Assembly: GCF_022538185.1 (NCBI RefSeq)
Contig: NZ_JAKYXC010000009.1
Span: forward strand, 62,001-126,000
Direction: 5' to 3'
Length of the DNA stretch: 64,000 nt
DNA from: Microbacterium sp. CFH 31415
GTDB lineage: Bacteria > Actinomycetota > Actinomycetes > Actinomycetales > Microbacteriaceae
Below are positions 34,140 through 45,384 of this stretch, one piece after another; position 1 is the first letter of the stretch, and the number at the start of each line of letters is the position of its first letter. The notes beneath the pieces were generated by a model. It saw only the letters and a list, made by a program, of their open reading frames with translations. It searched no databases and was not told where the DNA came from. The position numbers and the translations under genes were made by a program.

Positions 34140-34745
34140 TCACACGATCGGCGCGCTCCCCTCGACGCGCACCCACGCGACCGCGCTGAACGGCACGATC
34201 CGGTGCCCGGCGATCGCGTCCGCGCGACGCGGCGTACCGGGGTCGTGCAGCGCGAGGTCGAGGTGGTCGGCGCCGGCGCGGTCGATCGTGCCGGTGAGCG
34301 CACGCCCCGTGGTGAGGTGGACAGCCACCCCCGCACGGCGACGCACGAGGTCGCGCAGGACGAAGCCGAAGGTCATTCGCTCGGCGACGGCGGAGCGCGG
34401 CGGCGCGGGGCGCGCGCTGCGCAGCAGGTCGTGGTGCGGCATCCCGATCCCGACGATCCCCGTGAAAGGCACCACCACGGCTCCGGGCCCGCCCTCCGCG
34501 GCGTGCAGGGCCACCCAGTCCGCTCCGATCCCCGTCACGGTGGCACGCAGCGTCGTGGCGTCGGACAGCTCGATCGAGATGACCGGGGCCGCGGCATCCC
34601 GCGCCGTCAGCAGGCTCAGCCGCTCGTGAAGGGCGACCCGCGACAGCCTCAGCCGCTCCGCCTCGGTATCGAGGGCCGCGCGCTCCGCCTCCCACTCGGA
34701 GGCGAGCTGATCTTCGAGATCGTCGAAGAACCGGTCCCAGCGCAC
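34140..34745 (-). CDS. Hypothetical protein with two Sm/LSm-like beta modules
   Basis: Protein of 201 residues, not matched to a named family. A helical N-terminus (about 1-50) precedes two similar beta-rich modules. Module 1, about 55-102: ISIELSDATTLRATVTGIGA up to VVVPFTGIVGI. Module 2, about 139-194: VAVHLTTGRALTGTIDRAGA up to IVPFSAVAWVRV. The pattern hydrophobic-x-hydrophobic-x-L-x2-G-x2-L-x-G-x-I, ending in IVPFxxVxxV, is that of Sm-like (Hfq/LSm) barrels. Whether it binds RNA is unknown. GTG start with TACTCT six bases upstream (complement). Confidence 0.7.
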   Translation of the reverse strand: MRWDRFFDDLEDQLASEWEAERAALDTEAERLRLSRVALHERLSLLTARDAAAPVISIELSDATTLRATVTGIGADWVALHAAEGGPGAVVVPFTGIVGIGMPHHDLLRSARPAPPRSAVAERMTFGFVLRDLVRRRAGVAVHLTTGRALTGTIDRAGADHLDLALHDPGTPRRADAIAGHRIVPFSAVAWVRVEGSAPIV

Positions 34746-34874
34746 CCAGCGAGAGTAGGCGAATCATCACGAGTGGATCACAAGTTATCCACAATGCCCG
34801 CCGCTGATTCTCCCCGTAAGACGACCGTGTGTTCTACTGTCCGCAAGACATCCCCCCTGTCGAGATAGGCACCC

Positions 34875-35315
34875 ATGGCAATGACGCCCGCGGGCTCCGC
34901 CCGCGTCTTCCGCGTGCCCGGCGGCGCCGTCGAGCTCTCTGAGTTCTTCGCGCCGCAGCGCACGCCGTCCACCGCGCTCCCCGAGCCCGAGCCGTTCCTC
35001 CGCAACATCACGCGAGGCGTCCTCGAAGTGCTCGCGGGGGTGCGCGAAGTCGACCAGCTCGCGCGCTGGCTCACCGAAGAGCCGTACCGCAAGCTCGTCA
35101 CGAGATCCAACCTCGCGGCGCGTGCCCGCAGCGCCCGCGGCGTCCCCGCGATGCGCCCGGTGCACGCGATCCTCTCGGTGCATCACTCGTCGCCCGCTGA
35201 CGGCGTGGTCGAGTCGGTCGTGATCGTGCAGGGTCCCGCCCGCACGCGTGCCGTCGCGCTGCGCCTCGAGGGCATGGACGGGCGCTGGCGCGCGACGTCG
35301 CTCGCGCTGCTGTAG
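34875..35315 (+). CDS. Rv3235 family protein
   Basis: Protein of 146 residues. FLRNITRGVLEVLAGVREVD followed by QLARWLTEEPYRKLVTR is the conserved core of the Rv3235 family, with a C-terminal beta part (VHAILSVHHSSPADGVVESV, VIVQGPARTRAVALRLEGMD, GRWRATSLALL). In actinobacteria it sits close to secA and has no known activity. A -10 like TACTGT lies about 40 bases upstream, so a short leader is expected. Convergent with the next conserved hypothetical gene. Confidence 0.88.
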   Translation: MAMTPAGSARVFRVPGGAVELSEFFAPQRTPSTALPEPEPFLRNITRGVLEVLAGVREVDQLARWLTEEPYRKLVTRSNLAARARSARGVPAMRPVHAILSVHHSSPADGVVESVVIVQGPARTRAVALRLEGMDGRWRATSLALL

Positions 35316-35375
35316 TCGCCCGCCCGCCCCACACCGACGCCGGGGCCTGTCACAGCGTCGTGACCGGTCCTGACG

Positions 35376-35729
35376 TCAGCTCTCGTCCTGGTCGATCAGC
35401 TCCCGGAGCGCCTTGAGCGCGTCGCGGATCTCATCGTGGCCGTGCTGGCCGGCGCGGCTCTCGCCCGAGATGACACCCGATCGATGCACCTTTCGGAAGT
35501 CTCCGAACGGGAACGAGTAGGCGCCCTTCGTCTGGCGATCCTCGCTCTTGTCGATGCCGAGATGCCAGTGCGAGTACTCGGTCCACCCCTCGCGCTCGAT
35601 GAACGCGTTCTCCTCATCGGGGGTCGGCGCCGCCTCCGACCACGCATCCCGGTCGTCGCGCACGACCTTGCCGTCGCGCACGAGCGCACGCGCATGCTTC
35701 AGGGCGGGACGATTCAGTTCGATGGCCAT
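35376..35729 (-). CDS. Conserved hypothetical protein
   Basis: Protein of 117 residues. ELNRPALKHARALVRDGKVV, EENAFIEREGWTEYSHWHLG and YSFPFGDFRKVHRSGVISGE are blocks I recognise from a widespread small bacterial family with no assigned function. Cytosolic, no membrane segment. TAGCGT (35736-35741, complement) is exactly six bases before the ATG, so a leaderless transcript is likely. Confidence 0.75.
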   Translation of the reverse strand: MAIELNRPALKHARALVRDGKVVRDDRDAWSEAAPTPDEENAFIEREGWTEYSHWHLGIDKSEDRQTKGAYSFPFGDFRKVHRSGVISGESRAGQHGHDEIRDALKALRELIDQDES

Positions 35730-35798
35730 GCTGCGACGCTACGTCCGAGACGGGCGGCAGCGGGAGGGGTTGACGGATGACGCGGCATCCGTCCCGCG

Positions 35799-37025
35799 TC
35801 ACTGCTTGTACGACGACAGGAAGTTGCCGAGACGTTCGATGGCCTCCGAGAGCACGCGCGCCTCGGGAAGGGTCACGATGCGCAGGTGGTCGTGCGTCGG
35901 CCAGTTGAAGCCGGTGCCCTGCACCAGCAGCACGTGCTCGGCGACGAGGAAGTCGTACACCAGCTTCGCGTCGTCGCGGATCTCGTACACCTCGGGGTCG
36001 AGTCGGGGGAACGCGTACAGCGCGCCCTGCGGCCGCACGCACGTGACGCCGGGGATGGCCTCGAGACCCTCCCAGGCGGCGTCCCGCTGCTCGTGAAGAC
36101 GCCCCGTCGGCGCGATGAGCGCATCGATGGACTGCACGCCCGAGAGCGCCGCCTGCACCGCATGCTGCGCCGGCACGTTCGGGCACAGCCTCGTCGACGC
36201 CAGCAGCGTGATCCCCTCGAGGAAGCCCGAGGCGTGCGACTTCGGCCCCGTGATGACGAGCCAGCCGGAACGGTAGCCGGCCACACGGTACGTCTTGGAG
36301 AGGCCGTTGAACGTCAGCACCAGCAGATCGGGCGCGACGGAGGCCATCGGGATGTGCGTGGCGTCGTCGAACAGGATGCGGTCGTAGATCTCGTCGGAGA
36401 GCACGAGAAGCGAGTTCTCGCGCGCGATCTCGGCCATCCCCTCGAGCACCTCGCGCGAGTAGACCGCACCGGTGGGGTTGTTGGGGTTGATCACGACGAT
36501 GGCCTTGGTGCGGGGGGTGACCTTCGCGCGGATGTCGTCGAGGTCGGGCTGCCAGCCGTTCTGCTCGTCGGCGAGGTAGTGCACGGGGGTGCCGCCGCCG
36601 AGGCTCGTCATGGCGGTCCACAGCGGGTAGTCGGGCGCGGGGATGAGCACCTCGTCGCCCTCGTCGAGGAGCGCCTGCATCACCATCGTGATGAGCTCGG
36701 ACACCCCGTTGCCCAGGTAGACGTCGTCGGGGCCGAAAGCGGGGAACGTCGGGTCCTGCTCGTAGCGGTACACGACCGCGCGACGCGCCGACATGATGCC
36801 GCGGCTGTCGCTGTAGCCGTGCGCGTGCGGCACGGCCTCGAGCATGTCGCGCACGATCTGGAACGGCGCCTCGAAGCCGAACACCGCCGGGTTGCCGGTG
36901 TTGAGCTTCAGGATCGTGTGCCCCTCGTCCTCCAGCCGGTCGGCCTCGACCAGTGCCTGCCCGCGGATCTCGTAGAGCACATCCTTGAGCTTGCTGGACT
37001 GGTCGAGCGGGCGGAGGGGACTCAT
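35799..37025 (-). CDS. alaA: Glutamate-pyruvate aminotransferase, AlaA type
   Basis: PLP enzyme of 408 residues, fold type I. The N-terminus RPLDQSSKLKDVLYEIRGQA, VYLGNGVSELITMVMQALL, INPNNPTGAVYSREVLE and the PLP lysine in FNGLSKTYRVAGYRSGW closely follow E. coli AlaA (YfbQ), so transfer of amino groups to pyruvate with glutamate as donor is the likely reaction. The start at MSPLRPLDQ matches the family and has TATCCT (37032-37037, complement) six bases upstream. It lies downstream of secA on the same strand, separated by a repeat-rich spacer. Confidence 0.9.
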   Translation of the reverse strand: MSPLRPLDQSSKLKDVLYEIRGQALVEADRLEDEGHTILKLNTGNPAVFGFEAPFQIVRDMLEAVPHAHGYSDSRGIMSARRAVVYRYEQDPTFPAFGPDDVYLGNGVSELITMVMQALLDEGDEVLIPAPDYPLWTAMTSLGGGTPVHYLADEQNGWQPDLDDIRAKVTPRTKAIVVINPNNPTGAVYSREVLEGMAEIARENSLLVLSDEIYDRILFDDATHIPMASVAPDLLVLTFNGLSKTYRVAGYRSGWLVITGPKSHASGFLEGITLLASTRLCPNVPAQHAVQAALSGVQSIDALIAPTGRLHEQRDAAWEGLEAIPGVTCVRPQGALYAFPRLDPEVYEIRDDAKLVYDFLVAEHVLLVQGTGFNWPTHDHLRIVTLPEARVLSEAIERLGNFLSSYKQ

Positions 37026-37094
37026 CGGATCAGGATACCGGCGGGATGCCGGGGCCAATCGACCGCCGGTGGCCGGTGGCGGGCGCACGAACGA

Positions 37095-37163
37095 GAACAG
37101 GTGATCTGGCGTAGACAGGTCGATCTGCGCGAGATCGTCCTGTTTGCGTCAGATCACCTGTTC
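37095..37163. repeat. 69-bp near-palindrome, copy C (best preserved)
   Basis: Outer arms GAACAGGTGATCTGGCGTAG and TGCGTCAGATCACCTGTTC, inner arms ACAGGTCGATCT and AGATCGTCCTGT. As RNA, 31 of 32 positions pair when G.U wobbles are allowed. Same exact length and ends as the copies at 29851 and 30063. Confidence 0.85.
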
Positions 37164-37192
37164 CGAGAAAGCAGAGAGCAGAAGGAGGGGCG

Positions 37193-37219
37193 GATGCCGC
37201 GGCGCGGGCCCGCGGCATC
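37193..37219. terminator. Hairpin behind secA
   Basis: GATGCCGCGG (37193-37202) and CCGCGGCATC (37210-37219) form a perfect 10-bp stem with a 7-base loop. It may terminate the secA transcript, but the homopolymer between it and secA makes the spacing unsure. Confidence 0.45.
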
Positions 37220-37227
37220 GAGATCTC

Positions 37228-37330
<103 letters not shown>

Positions 37331-37339
37331 GACCTCGGC

Positions 37340-40165
<2,826 letters not shown>

Positions 40166-40303
40166 GGAGTCTCCATCTGTCGGGTGTGGCGCGAACGGCG
40201 CCGGTGCCGCCGGGGCGCATGGCCCCAGACATACCTGCCTATGTTATCCACCCGTGACCTTGGTGTGCGCTGGGTGTGAGCGATGACCGCCGTCTGCATT
40301 CCA

Positions 40304-40332
40304 CGTATGTATATGCTCGGCAACTACATACG
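40304..40332. promoter_or_regulatory. PadR-type operator upstream of the padR gene
   Basis: CGTATGTA (40304-40311) and TACATACG (40325-40332) form a perfect 8-bp inverted repeat with a 13-bp spacer, containing the ATGT/ACAT halves typical of PadR sites. It lies 28 bases before the padR start, so autoregulation is likely. Confidence 0.7.
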
Positions 40333-40359
40333 CGGTATGCACCTGAACGGAGACCGTCC

Positions 40360-40962
40360 ATGTCGGTGAGACAGACTCTGCTGGCCATCCTCGATCAGGG
40401 CCCCTGCTACGGCTATCAGCTCCGTGCAGAGTTCGATCGACGCACCGGGTCGACGTGGCCGCTCAACGTGGGGCAGATCTACAACACGCTCGACCGCCTC
40501 GAGCGCGACGGGCTCGTGGAGAAGGGCGATGTCGACGCCCACGGGCACGTCTACTGGCAGATCACGGATGCCGGCTCCGCCGAGGCACGCACGTGGCTCG
40601 CCTCCCCCGTCGAGCGCTCCCAGGGCACGCGCGACGCCCTGGCGATCAAGCTCTCCGTCGCCGCGACCCTGCCCGGTGTCGACGTGGGCGAGATCATCCG
40701 GACGCAGCGCCGTGCGTCGCTCGCGCAGCTGGACTCGCTCCGCAGCGCGAGCTACGCCGGCGGCGACCGCGACAGCCCCGAGGCTCTGGCGTGGTCGCTC
40801 GTGGTCGACTCGATGGTGTTCGCCGCCGAGGCCGAGGCCCGCTGGCTCGACCACGCCGAGCAGCTCCTGGCGCAGCATCCCGATCACGCACTGGCCCTCG
40901 AGCTCTCGACCGAGCGCCCCAAACGCGGTCGTCCGGCGAGGGCCGAGGCATCCGTCGCCTGA
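40360..40962 (+). CDS. PadR family transcriptional regulator
   Basis: Protein of 200 residues. The winged helix at the N-terminus (SVRQTLLAILDQGPCYGYQL, WPLNVGQIYNTLDRLERDGL, VYWQITDAGSAEARTWLASP) is PadR domain 1, and the helical C-terminus (about 110-180) is Vir_act_alpha_C, so it belongs to PadR subfamily 1. The ligand is unknown; many relatives control drug or lipid exporters. The start at MSVRQTLL is set by GGAGA and the family; a frame extends 28 codons upstream but runs across the operator. A small frame with a strong ribosome site follows downstream. Confidence 0.9.
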   Translation: MSVRQTLLAILDQGPCYGYQLRAEFDRRTGSTWPLNVGQIYNTLDRLERDGLVEKGDVDAHGHVYWQITDAGSAEARTWLASPVERSQGTRDALAIKLSVAATLPGVDVGEIIRTQRRASLAQLDSLRSASYAGGDRDSPEALAWSLVVDSMVFAAEAEARWLDHAEQLLAQHPDHALALELSTERPKRGRPARAEASVA

Positions 40963-41036
40963 TCTCCGTCGGGAAGGCGTGAGACGGATCCGTCCCTGCG
41001 GACACCTCCCTGATGAACCGCTGGAGAGGACGTGCC

Positions 41037-41141
41037 ATGACCACCGCAGTGCCCGCGATCGACCCCGCCGCCATCCACCTTCCGCCGACCGAGCCCATCG
41101 ACATCACCGAGCTCGCCGCTCAGTCGCTGCGGCCGCGCTGA
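41037..41141 (+). CDS. Candidate small protein, 34 residues
   Basis: ATG with a strong ribosome binding site GGAGAGGA at the usual distance. The product is rich in Ala, Pro, Ile and Thr (AIDPAAIHLPPTEPIDITEL is the core) and ends in LRPR. It lies 74 bases after padR on the same strand. No membrane segment or known motif. It could be a genuine small protein under PadR control, a leader peptide, or the remnant of a longer gene that has lost its 3' part, since the following 180 bases contain no gene. Confidence 0.4.
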   Translation: MTTAVPAIDPAAIHLPPTEPIDITELAAQSLRPR

Positions 41142-41320
41142 CCCCCGCCGCGCGCGCTCACGCTGTCGGACCCCGCATCCGCCCCCGGCACAGACGGCCG
41201 CGCGCGCAGGTTCCCACAGCGCGAGGAGGCGCAGGGCTCCTCCACGGGCAGAAGACGACGAGCGGATGCCGCGCCCGCGGCGTCCTGTCGCCTCCCAGGC
41301 GGCACGCACTACCCTTAAGC
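41142..41320. other. Spacer before the DEAD-box gene
   Basis: About 180 bases with no gene. A hairpin GGATGCCGC/GCGGCGTCC with loop GCCC (41264-41285) lies upstream of the promoter TACCCT (41310-41315). Confidence 0.45.
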
Positions 41321-43090
41321 GTGACCGAAACGGCAGAGACGACCGAGACCGACGCTCAAGCAGAGCCCGCCCCCCTGACCTTCGCAGACCTCGGATTGGG
41401 CGATGCGGTGCTCAAGGCGCTGCGCGACGTCGGCTACGAGACGCCGTCGGCGATCCAGGCCGCGACCATCCCGCCGCTCATCGCCGGCCGCGACGTCGTC
41501 GGCCTGGCGCAGACCGGCACCGGTAAGACGGCAGCCTTCGCACTGCCGATCATCGACCGGCTCGACCTGTCGCAGAAGAACCCGCAGGCGCTCGTGCTCG
41601 CCCCCACGCGCGAGCTCGCTCTGCAGGTCTGCGAGGCCTTCGAGAAGTACGCCTCGCACCTCAAGGGCGTGCACATCCTTCCCGTCTACGGCGGCCAGGG
41701 CTACGGCGTGCAGCTCTCGGCGCTGCGCCGCGGGGTGCACATCGTCGTCGGCACGCCCGGCCGCATCATGGACCACCTCGACAAGGGCACGCTCGACCTG
41801 TCGGAGCTGACGTATCTCGTGCTCGACGAGGCCGACGAGATGCTCAAGATGGGATTCGCCGAGGACGTGGAGACGATCCTCGCCGAGACGCCCGACACGA
41901 AGCAGGTCGCGCTGTTCTCTGCGACGATGCCGGCGCAGATCCGCCGCATGTCGCAGCAGTACCTCCACGACCCCGAAGAGATCACCGTCAAGACCAAGAC
42001 GACGACCTCGGCGACGATCTCGCAGCGCTACCTGATCGTGTCGTTCCAGCAGAAGATGGACGCGCTCACCCGCATCCTCGAGGTCGAGAACTTCGACGGC
42101 ATGATCGTCTTCGGCCGCACCAAGAGCGTGACCGAGGAGATCGCCGAGAAGCTCCGCGCCCGCGGGTACTCGGCCGCCGCGATCAACGGGGACGTGGCAC
42201 AGGTGCAGCGCGAGCGCACCGTCAACCAGCTCAAGTCGGGCAAGCTCGACATCCTGGTGGCGACGGATGTCGCGGCCCGAGGCCTCGACGTCGAGCGCAT
42301 CTCGCACGTGGTGAACTTCGACATCCCGACCGACACCGAGTCGTACGTGCACCGCATCGGCCGCACCGGTCGCGCCGGCCGCTCCGGCGACGCGATCAGC
42401 TTCGTCACCCCGCGCGAGCGGGGGCTGGTGCGCGCGATCGAGCGCGCGACCCGGCAGGAGCTCACCGAGATGCAGCTGCCGAGCGTCGATGAGGTGAACG
42501 TCACGCGCCTCTCGCGCTTCGACGACGGCATCACCGCGGCCCTTGCCGAGACCGAGCGCATCGATCGCTTCCGCGACATCGTCGCTCACTACGTGCGAAA
42601 CCACGACGTGCCCGAGGTCGACGTCGCCGCAGCTCTCGCCGTCGTGGCACAGGGTGAGACCCCGCTGCTCCTCGAGCCCGAGCCCGAGCGCCCCCGCTAC
42701 GAGCCGCGCGACCGTGACGACCGGCGCGGCAGCCGGTTCGACCGCGACGACCGGGGCGACCGCCCCGAGCGGCGCCAGCGCACCCCGCGCGAGGGCATGG
42801 CGACCTACCGCATCGCCGTCGGAAAGCGCCACCGCGTCGAGCCGCGCCAGATCGTCGGCGCGCTGGCGAACGAGGGCGGCCTGCGCCGTGACGACTTCGG
42901 CGCGATCCAGATCCGCCCGGACTTCTCGCTCGTCGAACTGCCCGCCGACCTTCCGCGCGGCACGCTCGACCGGCTGTCCGACACGCGGATCTCGGGCCGG
43001 CTGATCGAGTTGCGGCTCGACACCGGCGGTCCCGGACGCCGCCGTGACGACGGCGACCGCCCCGCCCGCAAGCTGCGGCACCGCGACTGA
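41321..43090 (+). CDS. DEAD-box RNA helicase, CsdA/DeaD type
   Basis: Protein of 589 residues. Q motif (GYETPSAIQA), Walker A (AQTGTGKT, 63-70), PTRELALQ, TPGRIMDHL, DEAD (169-172), SAT and the C-terminal helicase block with ATDVAARGLDV and HRIGRTGRAGR are complete. An Arg/Asp-rich linker leads to a DbpA-type RNA-binding domain near the C-terminus (TYRIAVGKRHRVEPRQIVGA). It unwinds structured RNA, probably in ribosome assembly or cold adaptation. The GTG start is set by TACCCT five bases upstream and by homology; an in-frame extension of almost 300 codons upstream is the shadow of padR and spacer. Confidence 0.95.
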   Translation: MTETAETTETDAQAEPAPLTFADLGLGDAVLKALRDVGYETPSAIQAATIPPLIAGRDVVGLAQTGTGKTAAFALPIIDRLDLSQKNPQALVLAPTRELALQVCEAFEKYASHLKGVHILPVYGGQGYGVQLSALRRGVHIVVGTPGRIMDHLDKGTLDLSELTYLVLDEADEMLKMGFAEDVETILAETPDTKQVALFSATMPAQIRRMSQQYLHDPEEITVKTKTTTSATISQRYLIVSFQQKMDALTRILEVENFDGMIVFGRTKSVTEEIAEKLRARGYSAAAINGDVAQVQRERTVNQLKSGKLDILVATDVAARGLDVERISHVVNFDIPTDTESYVHRIGRTGRAGRSGDAISFVTPRERGLVRAIERATRQELTEMQLPSVDEVNVTRLSRFDDGITAALAETERIDRFRDIVAHYVRNHDVPEVDVAAALAVVAQGETPLLLEPEPERPRYEPRDRDDRRGSRFDRDDRGDRPERRQRTPREGMATYRIAVGKRHRVEPRQIVGALANEGGLRRDDFGAIQIRPDFSLVELPADLPRGTLDRLSDTRISGRLIELRLDTGGPGRRRDDGDRPARKLRHRD

Positions 43091-43217
43091 CGGACGCGCG
43101 AGCGGTCGCGGTGAGCACCGCCGGGTCCAGGCTTCGACGCACCCTGGGCCGCGGGTGGCGTCCACACCTCCTGCCGCGCTCAGCCCGCTCCCCGCGACCG
43201 CCCATAGGATCGAAGGC

Positions 43218-44570
43218 ATGGCCGGATTCTGGGGCAGACGCAAACGTGACAACGCCGAGCTCGAGGCGCAGGACGCCGATCTGGCGCGCCGCGCCCGTTC
43301 GTCGCTCGTCGCGGCGGACGAGCGCATCCGGGTGACGACCGACGAGCTGTCGTTCGCCGAGATCGAGCTGGGCGTCGAGCCCACGAAGGACCTCCGCGAC
43401 GCCCTCGAGGCCGTGCGGACGCACATGTCCGAGGCGTTCCACCTGCACCAGCTCAACCACGACGAGATCCCCGATACGCCGGAAGAGCTGCGCACCCGCA
43501 ATGCGCGCATCGTGCAGCTCTGCGAGTGGGCGGAGGAGCTCCTCGACGACCGCACCGAGGCGCTCGCCGCCCCCATCCAGCGGGCCCGCAGGGCTCCCGA
43601 GATCATCGCGGGGGTGCGCGCGGACGCAGAGCGGCTGCGCAGCCGCCTGCCCCAGGCCCGCGAGACCATCCACCGCCTTGCGGCGCGCTACTCGGCGGAA
43701 GCGCTCGCTCAGGTCGAGGCCAACCCCGCCGAGGCGGAGCAGCTGATCGGGTTCGCCGAGCACAGCGCGGGCATCTCCGAGCGGCGCCGCGAAGCGGGTC
43801 AGCGCGAGCAGGCGAACCTCGCGCTCGAGGCGTGCACCGAGGCCGCGCGCCGCGCGGCGACGCTGATCGATGCCGTGGAGACGTTCGAGGTCGAGGCCCT
43901 CCGCGCCGAGTCGACGCTGTCGGCCATCGTCGAGGACTCCCGCGAAGACATCGTCGTCGCCCTGAAAGAGCCGCACAACCCCGAGGTGAGCGCGGCGATC
44001 GCCAGGCTGCAGGACGCCCTCGCATCGCTTCCGGCGGCCGGCGTCAACACCGACCCGTTCACGCTGCTGTCGCGGCTGCGCGAGGCGAACTCCGGACTCG
44101 ACGAGGCGATCGCCAAGGCGCGCGAGCGCGCCGCCCGCCCCATCCCGCCCTTCGAGCACGTCCGTCACTCGATCGATGACGCCGACCGGCAGCTCGCGGT
44201 CGCGCGCGACGTCATCGCCGGGCACCGCGGCTGGATCGGCGCCGACGCGCGAACGCGCCTGGCTGAAGCAGAACGCATCCGGATCGATCTCGACCGCTAC
44301 CTCGGCATGTCGGCCAGCGCGGCGACGATGATCGACGACGACCACCGCGAGCAGGCCATGGCGATGTCGCGCCGCGTCGCGTTCCTTGCCGGTGAGGCGC
44401 TCCAGCTCGCGCAGCGCGACATCGACTCCTCGCGTCCGCAGGGCGGTCCCGATCAGTGGGGCGGTCCGCAGCAGGGCTGGGGCGGCGGTCGCCGCGGCGG
44501 CAGCGACCTCATGGGCGGCATCCTCGGCGGCCTCGTGATCGGCAGCATCCTCGACGGCTTCATCGACTGA
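43218..44570 (+). CDS. Long alpha-helical coiled-coil protein with glycine-rich C-terminus
   Basis: Protein of 450 residues, no named family. It is almost entirely charged helices (residues about 10-400, e.g. RARSSLVAADERIRVTTDEL) with coiled-coil character, followed by a Gly/Gln/Arg-rich linker (QWGGPQQGWGGGRRGGSD) and a short hydrophobic glycine-zipper tail (LMGGILGGLVIGSILDGF). The tail and linker resemble the ends of actinobacterial TPM-domain proteins, but no TPM domain is present here. The tail may insert into or contact the membrane. TAGGAT (43205-43210) lies seven bases before the ATG. Confidence 0.7.
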   Translation: MAGFWGRRKRDNAELEAQDADLARRARSSLVAADERIRVTTDELSFAEIELGVEPTKDLRDALEAVRTHMSEAFHLHQLNHDEIPDTPEELRTRNARIVQLCEWAEELLDDRTEALAAPIQRARRAPEIIAGVRADAERLRSRLPQARETIHRLAARYSAEALAQVEANPAEAEQLIGFAEHSAGISERRREAGQREQANLALEACTEAARRAATLIDAVETFEVEALRAESTLSAIVEDSREDIVVALKEPHNPEVSAAIARLQDALASLPAAGVNTDPFTLLSRLREANSGLDEAIAKARERAARPIPPFEHVRHSIDDADRQLAVARDVIAGHRGWIGADARTRLAEAERIRIDLDRYLGMSASAATMIDDDHREQAMAMSRRVAFLAGEALQLAQRDIDSSRPQGGPDQWGGPQQGWGGGRRGGSDLMGGILGGLVIGSILDGFID

Positions 44571-44586
44571 CGCCGCACGACAAGAG

Positions 44587-44620
44587 ACGGATGCCCCGGC
44601 CTCCCGGCCGGGGCATCCGT
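44587..44620. terminator. Bidirectional hairpin terminator before hpf
   Basis: ACGGATGCCCCGGCC (44587-44601) and GGCCGGGGCATCCGT (44606-44620), loop TCCC: a perfect 15-bp stem between the convergent coiled-coil and hpf genes. Confidence 0.8.
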
Positions 44621-44636
44621 CGTCGTCAGGGTGCGC

Positions 44637-45296
44637 CTACGAAGCGACCGCCTCGGGTGCTGCTTGCGTCGTGAGCGAGATCACGCCGTAGTCCCACCCT
44701 TTGCGGCGGTACACGACGCTCGGGTGGTCGGTGCGGGCGTCGACGAACAGGAAGAAGTCATGGCCGACCAGCTCCATCCGGTCGACGGCCTCCTCCACCG
44801 ACATCCATTCCGGCTCGAACTCCTTCGTGCGGATGACGACGGGCGTATAGCCCTCCTCCTCTTCGTTGCCGGTGAGGATGGGGATCTCACCGGTCGCGAC
44901 GGCGCGGAGCACGTCGACGGATGCCGGCTGCAGGTCGATCCCCTGGATGGCGCCGCTTCCCTTGTCGAGCTTCGCGCCTCGCGGGTGGTTGCGAGCGTCC
45001 ACACGCTTGTCCTTCGCGCGTCGCAGCTGCTCGCACAGCTTGTCGACCGCGAGATCGAGCGCAGTGAACTTGTCACCGTCAGTGGCCTCGGCCCGGACGA
45101 TCGGGCCCTTTCCGGTGACCGTGAGTTCGACCGTGTCGTCCTCCACGCGTCCGTTGTGATACGCGCGGTGAGTGACCTTGACGTCCACACGCTGAGCGCG
45201 CGGAGCGAGGTTTTCAATGCGGGCGGCCTTGTCTTCGACGACCGAGCGGAAGCGATCCGTGATCCCCACTCCCACGCCGACGATGCTGGTTTCCAT
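44637..45296 (-). CDS. hpf: Ribosome hibernation promoting factor, long form
   Basis: Protein of 219 residues. N-terminal S30AE domain (METSIVGVGVGITDRFRSVV, VDVKVTHRAYHNGRVEDDTV) and C-terminal dimerisation domain (EFEPEWMSVEEAVDRMELVG then VVYRRKGWDYGVISL) joined by a linker. The long form dimerises 70S ribosomes into 100S particles or protects them in stationary phase. The start at METSIVGVGV is chosen; no -10 of the leaderless kind is seen, and GGAGGT lies at a good distance. Its order after secA and before comF and the mtr operon follows M. tuberculosis Rv3241c. Confidence 0.94.
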   Translation of the reverse strand: METSIVGVGVGITDRFRSVVEDKAARIENLAPRAQRVDVKVTHRAYHNGRVEDDTVELTVTGKGPIVRAEATDGDKFTALDLAVDKLCEQLRRAKDKRVDARNHPRGAKLDKGSGAIQGIDLQPASVDVLRAVATGEIPILTGNEEEEGYTPVVIRTKEFEPEWMSVEEAVDRMELVGHDFFLFVDARTDHPSVVYRRKGWDYGVISLTTQAAPEAVAS

Positions 45297-45384
45297 CCCT
45301 GACCTCCTTGTTCCGGTCCACCCGGCCAAGGGCGGACCATCAGTCGCCTTGTCCCTCCCACGCTATCCCGGCGGGGGGCACCTG

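Noticed and set aside
40424-41320. Extension of the DEAD-box helicase by almost 300 codons
   Set aside because: It is the out-of-frame shadow of padR plus the spacer; the helicase begins at the GTG at 41321.
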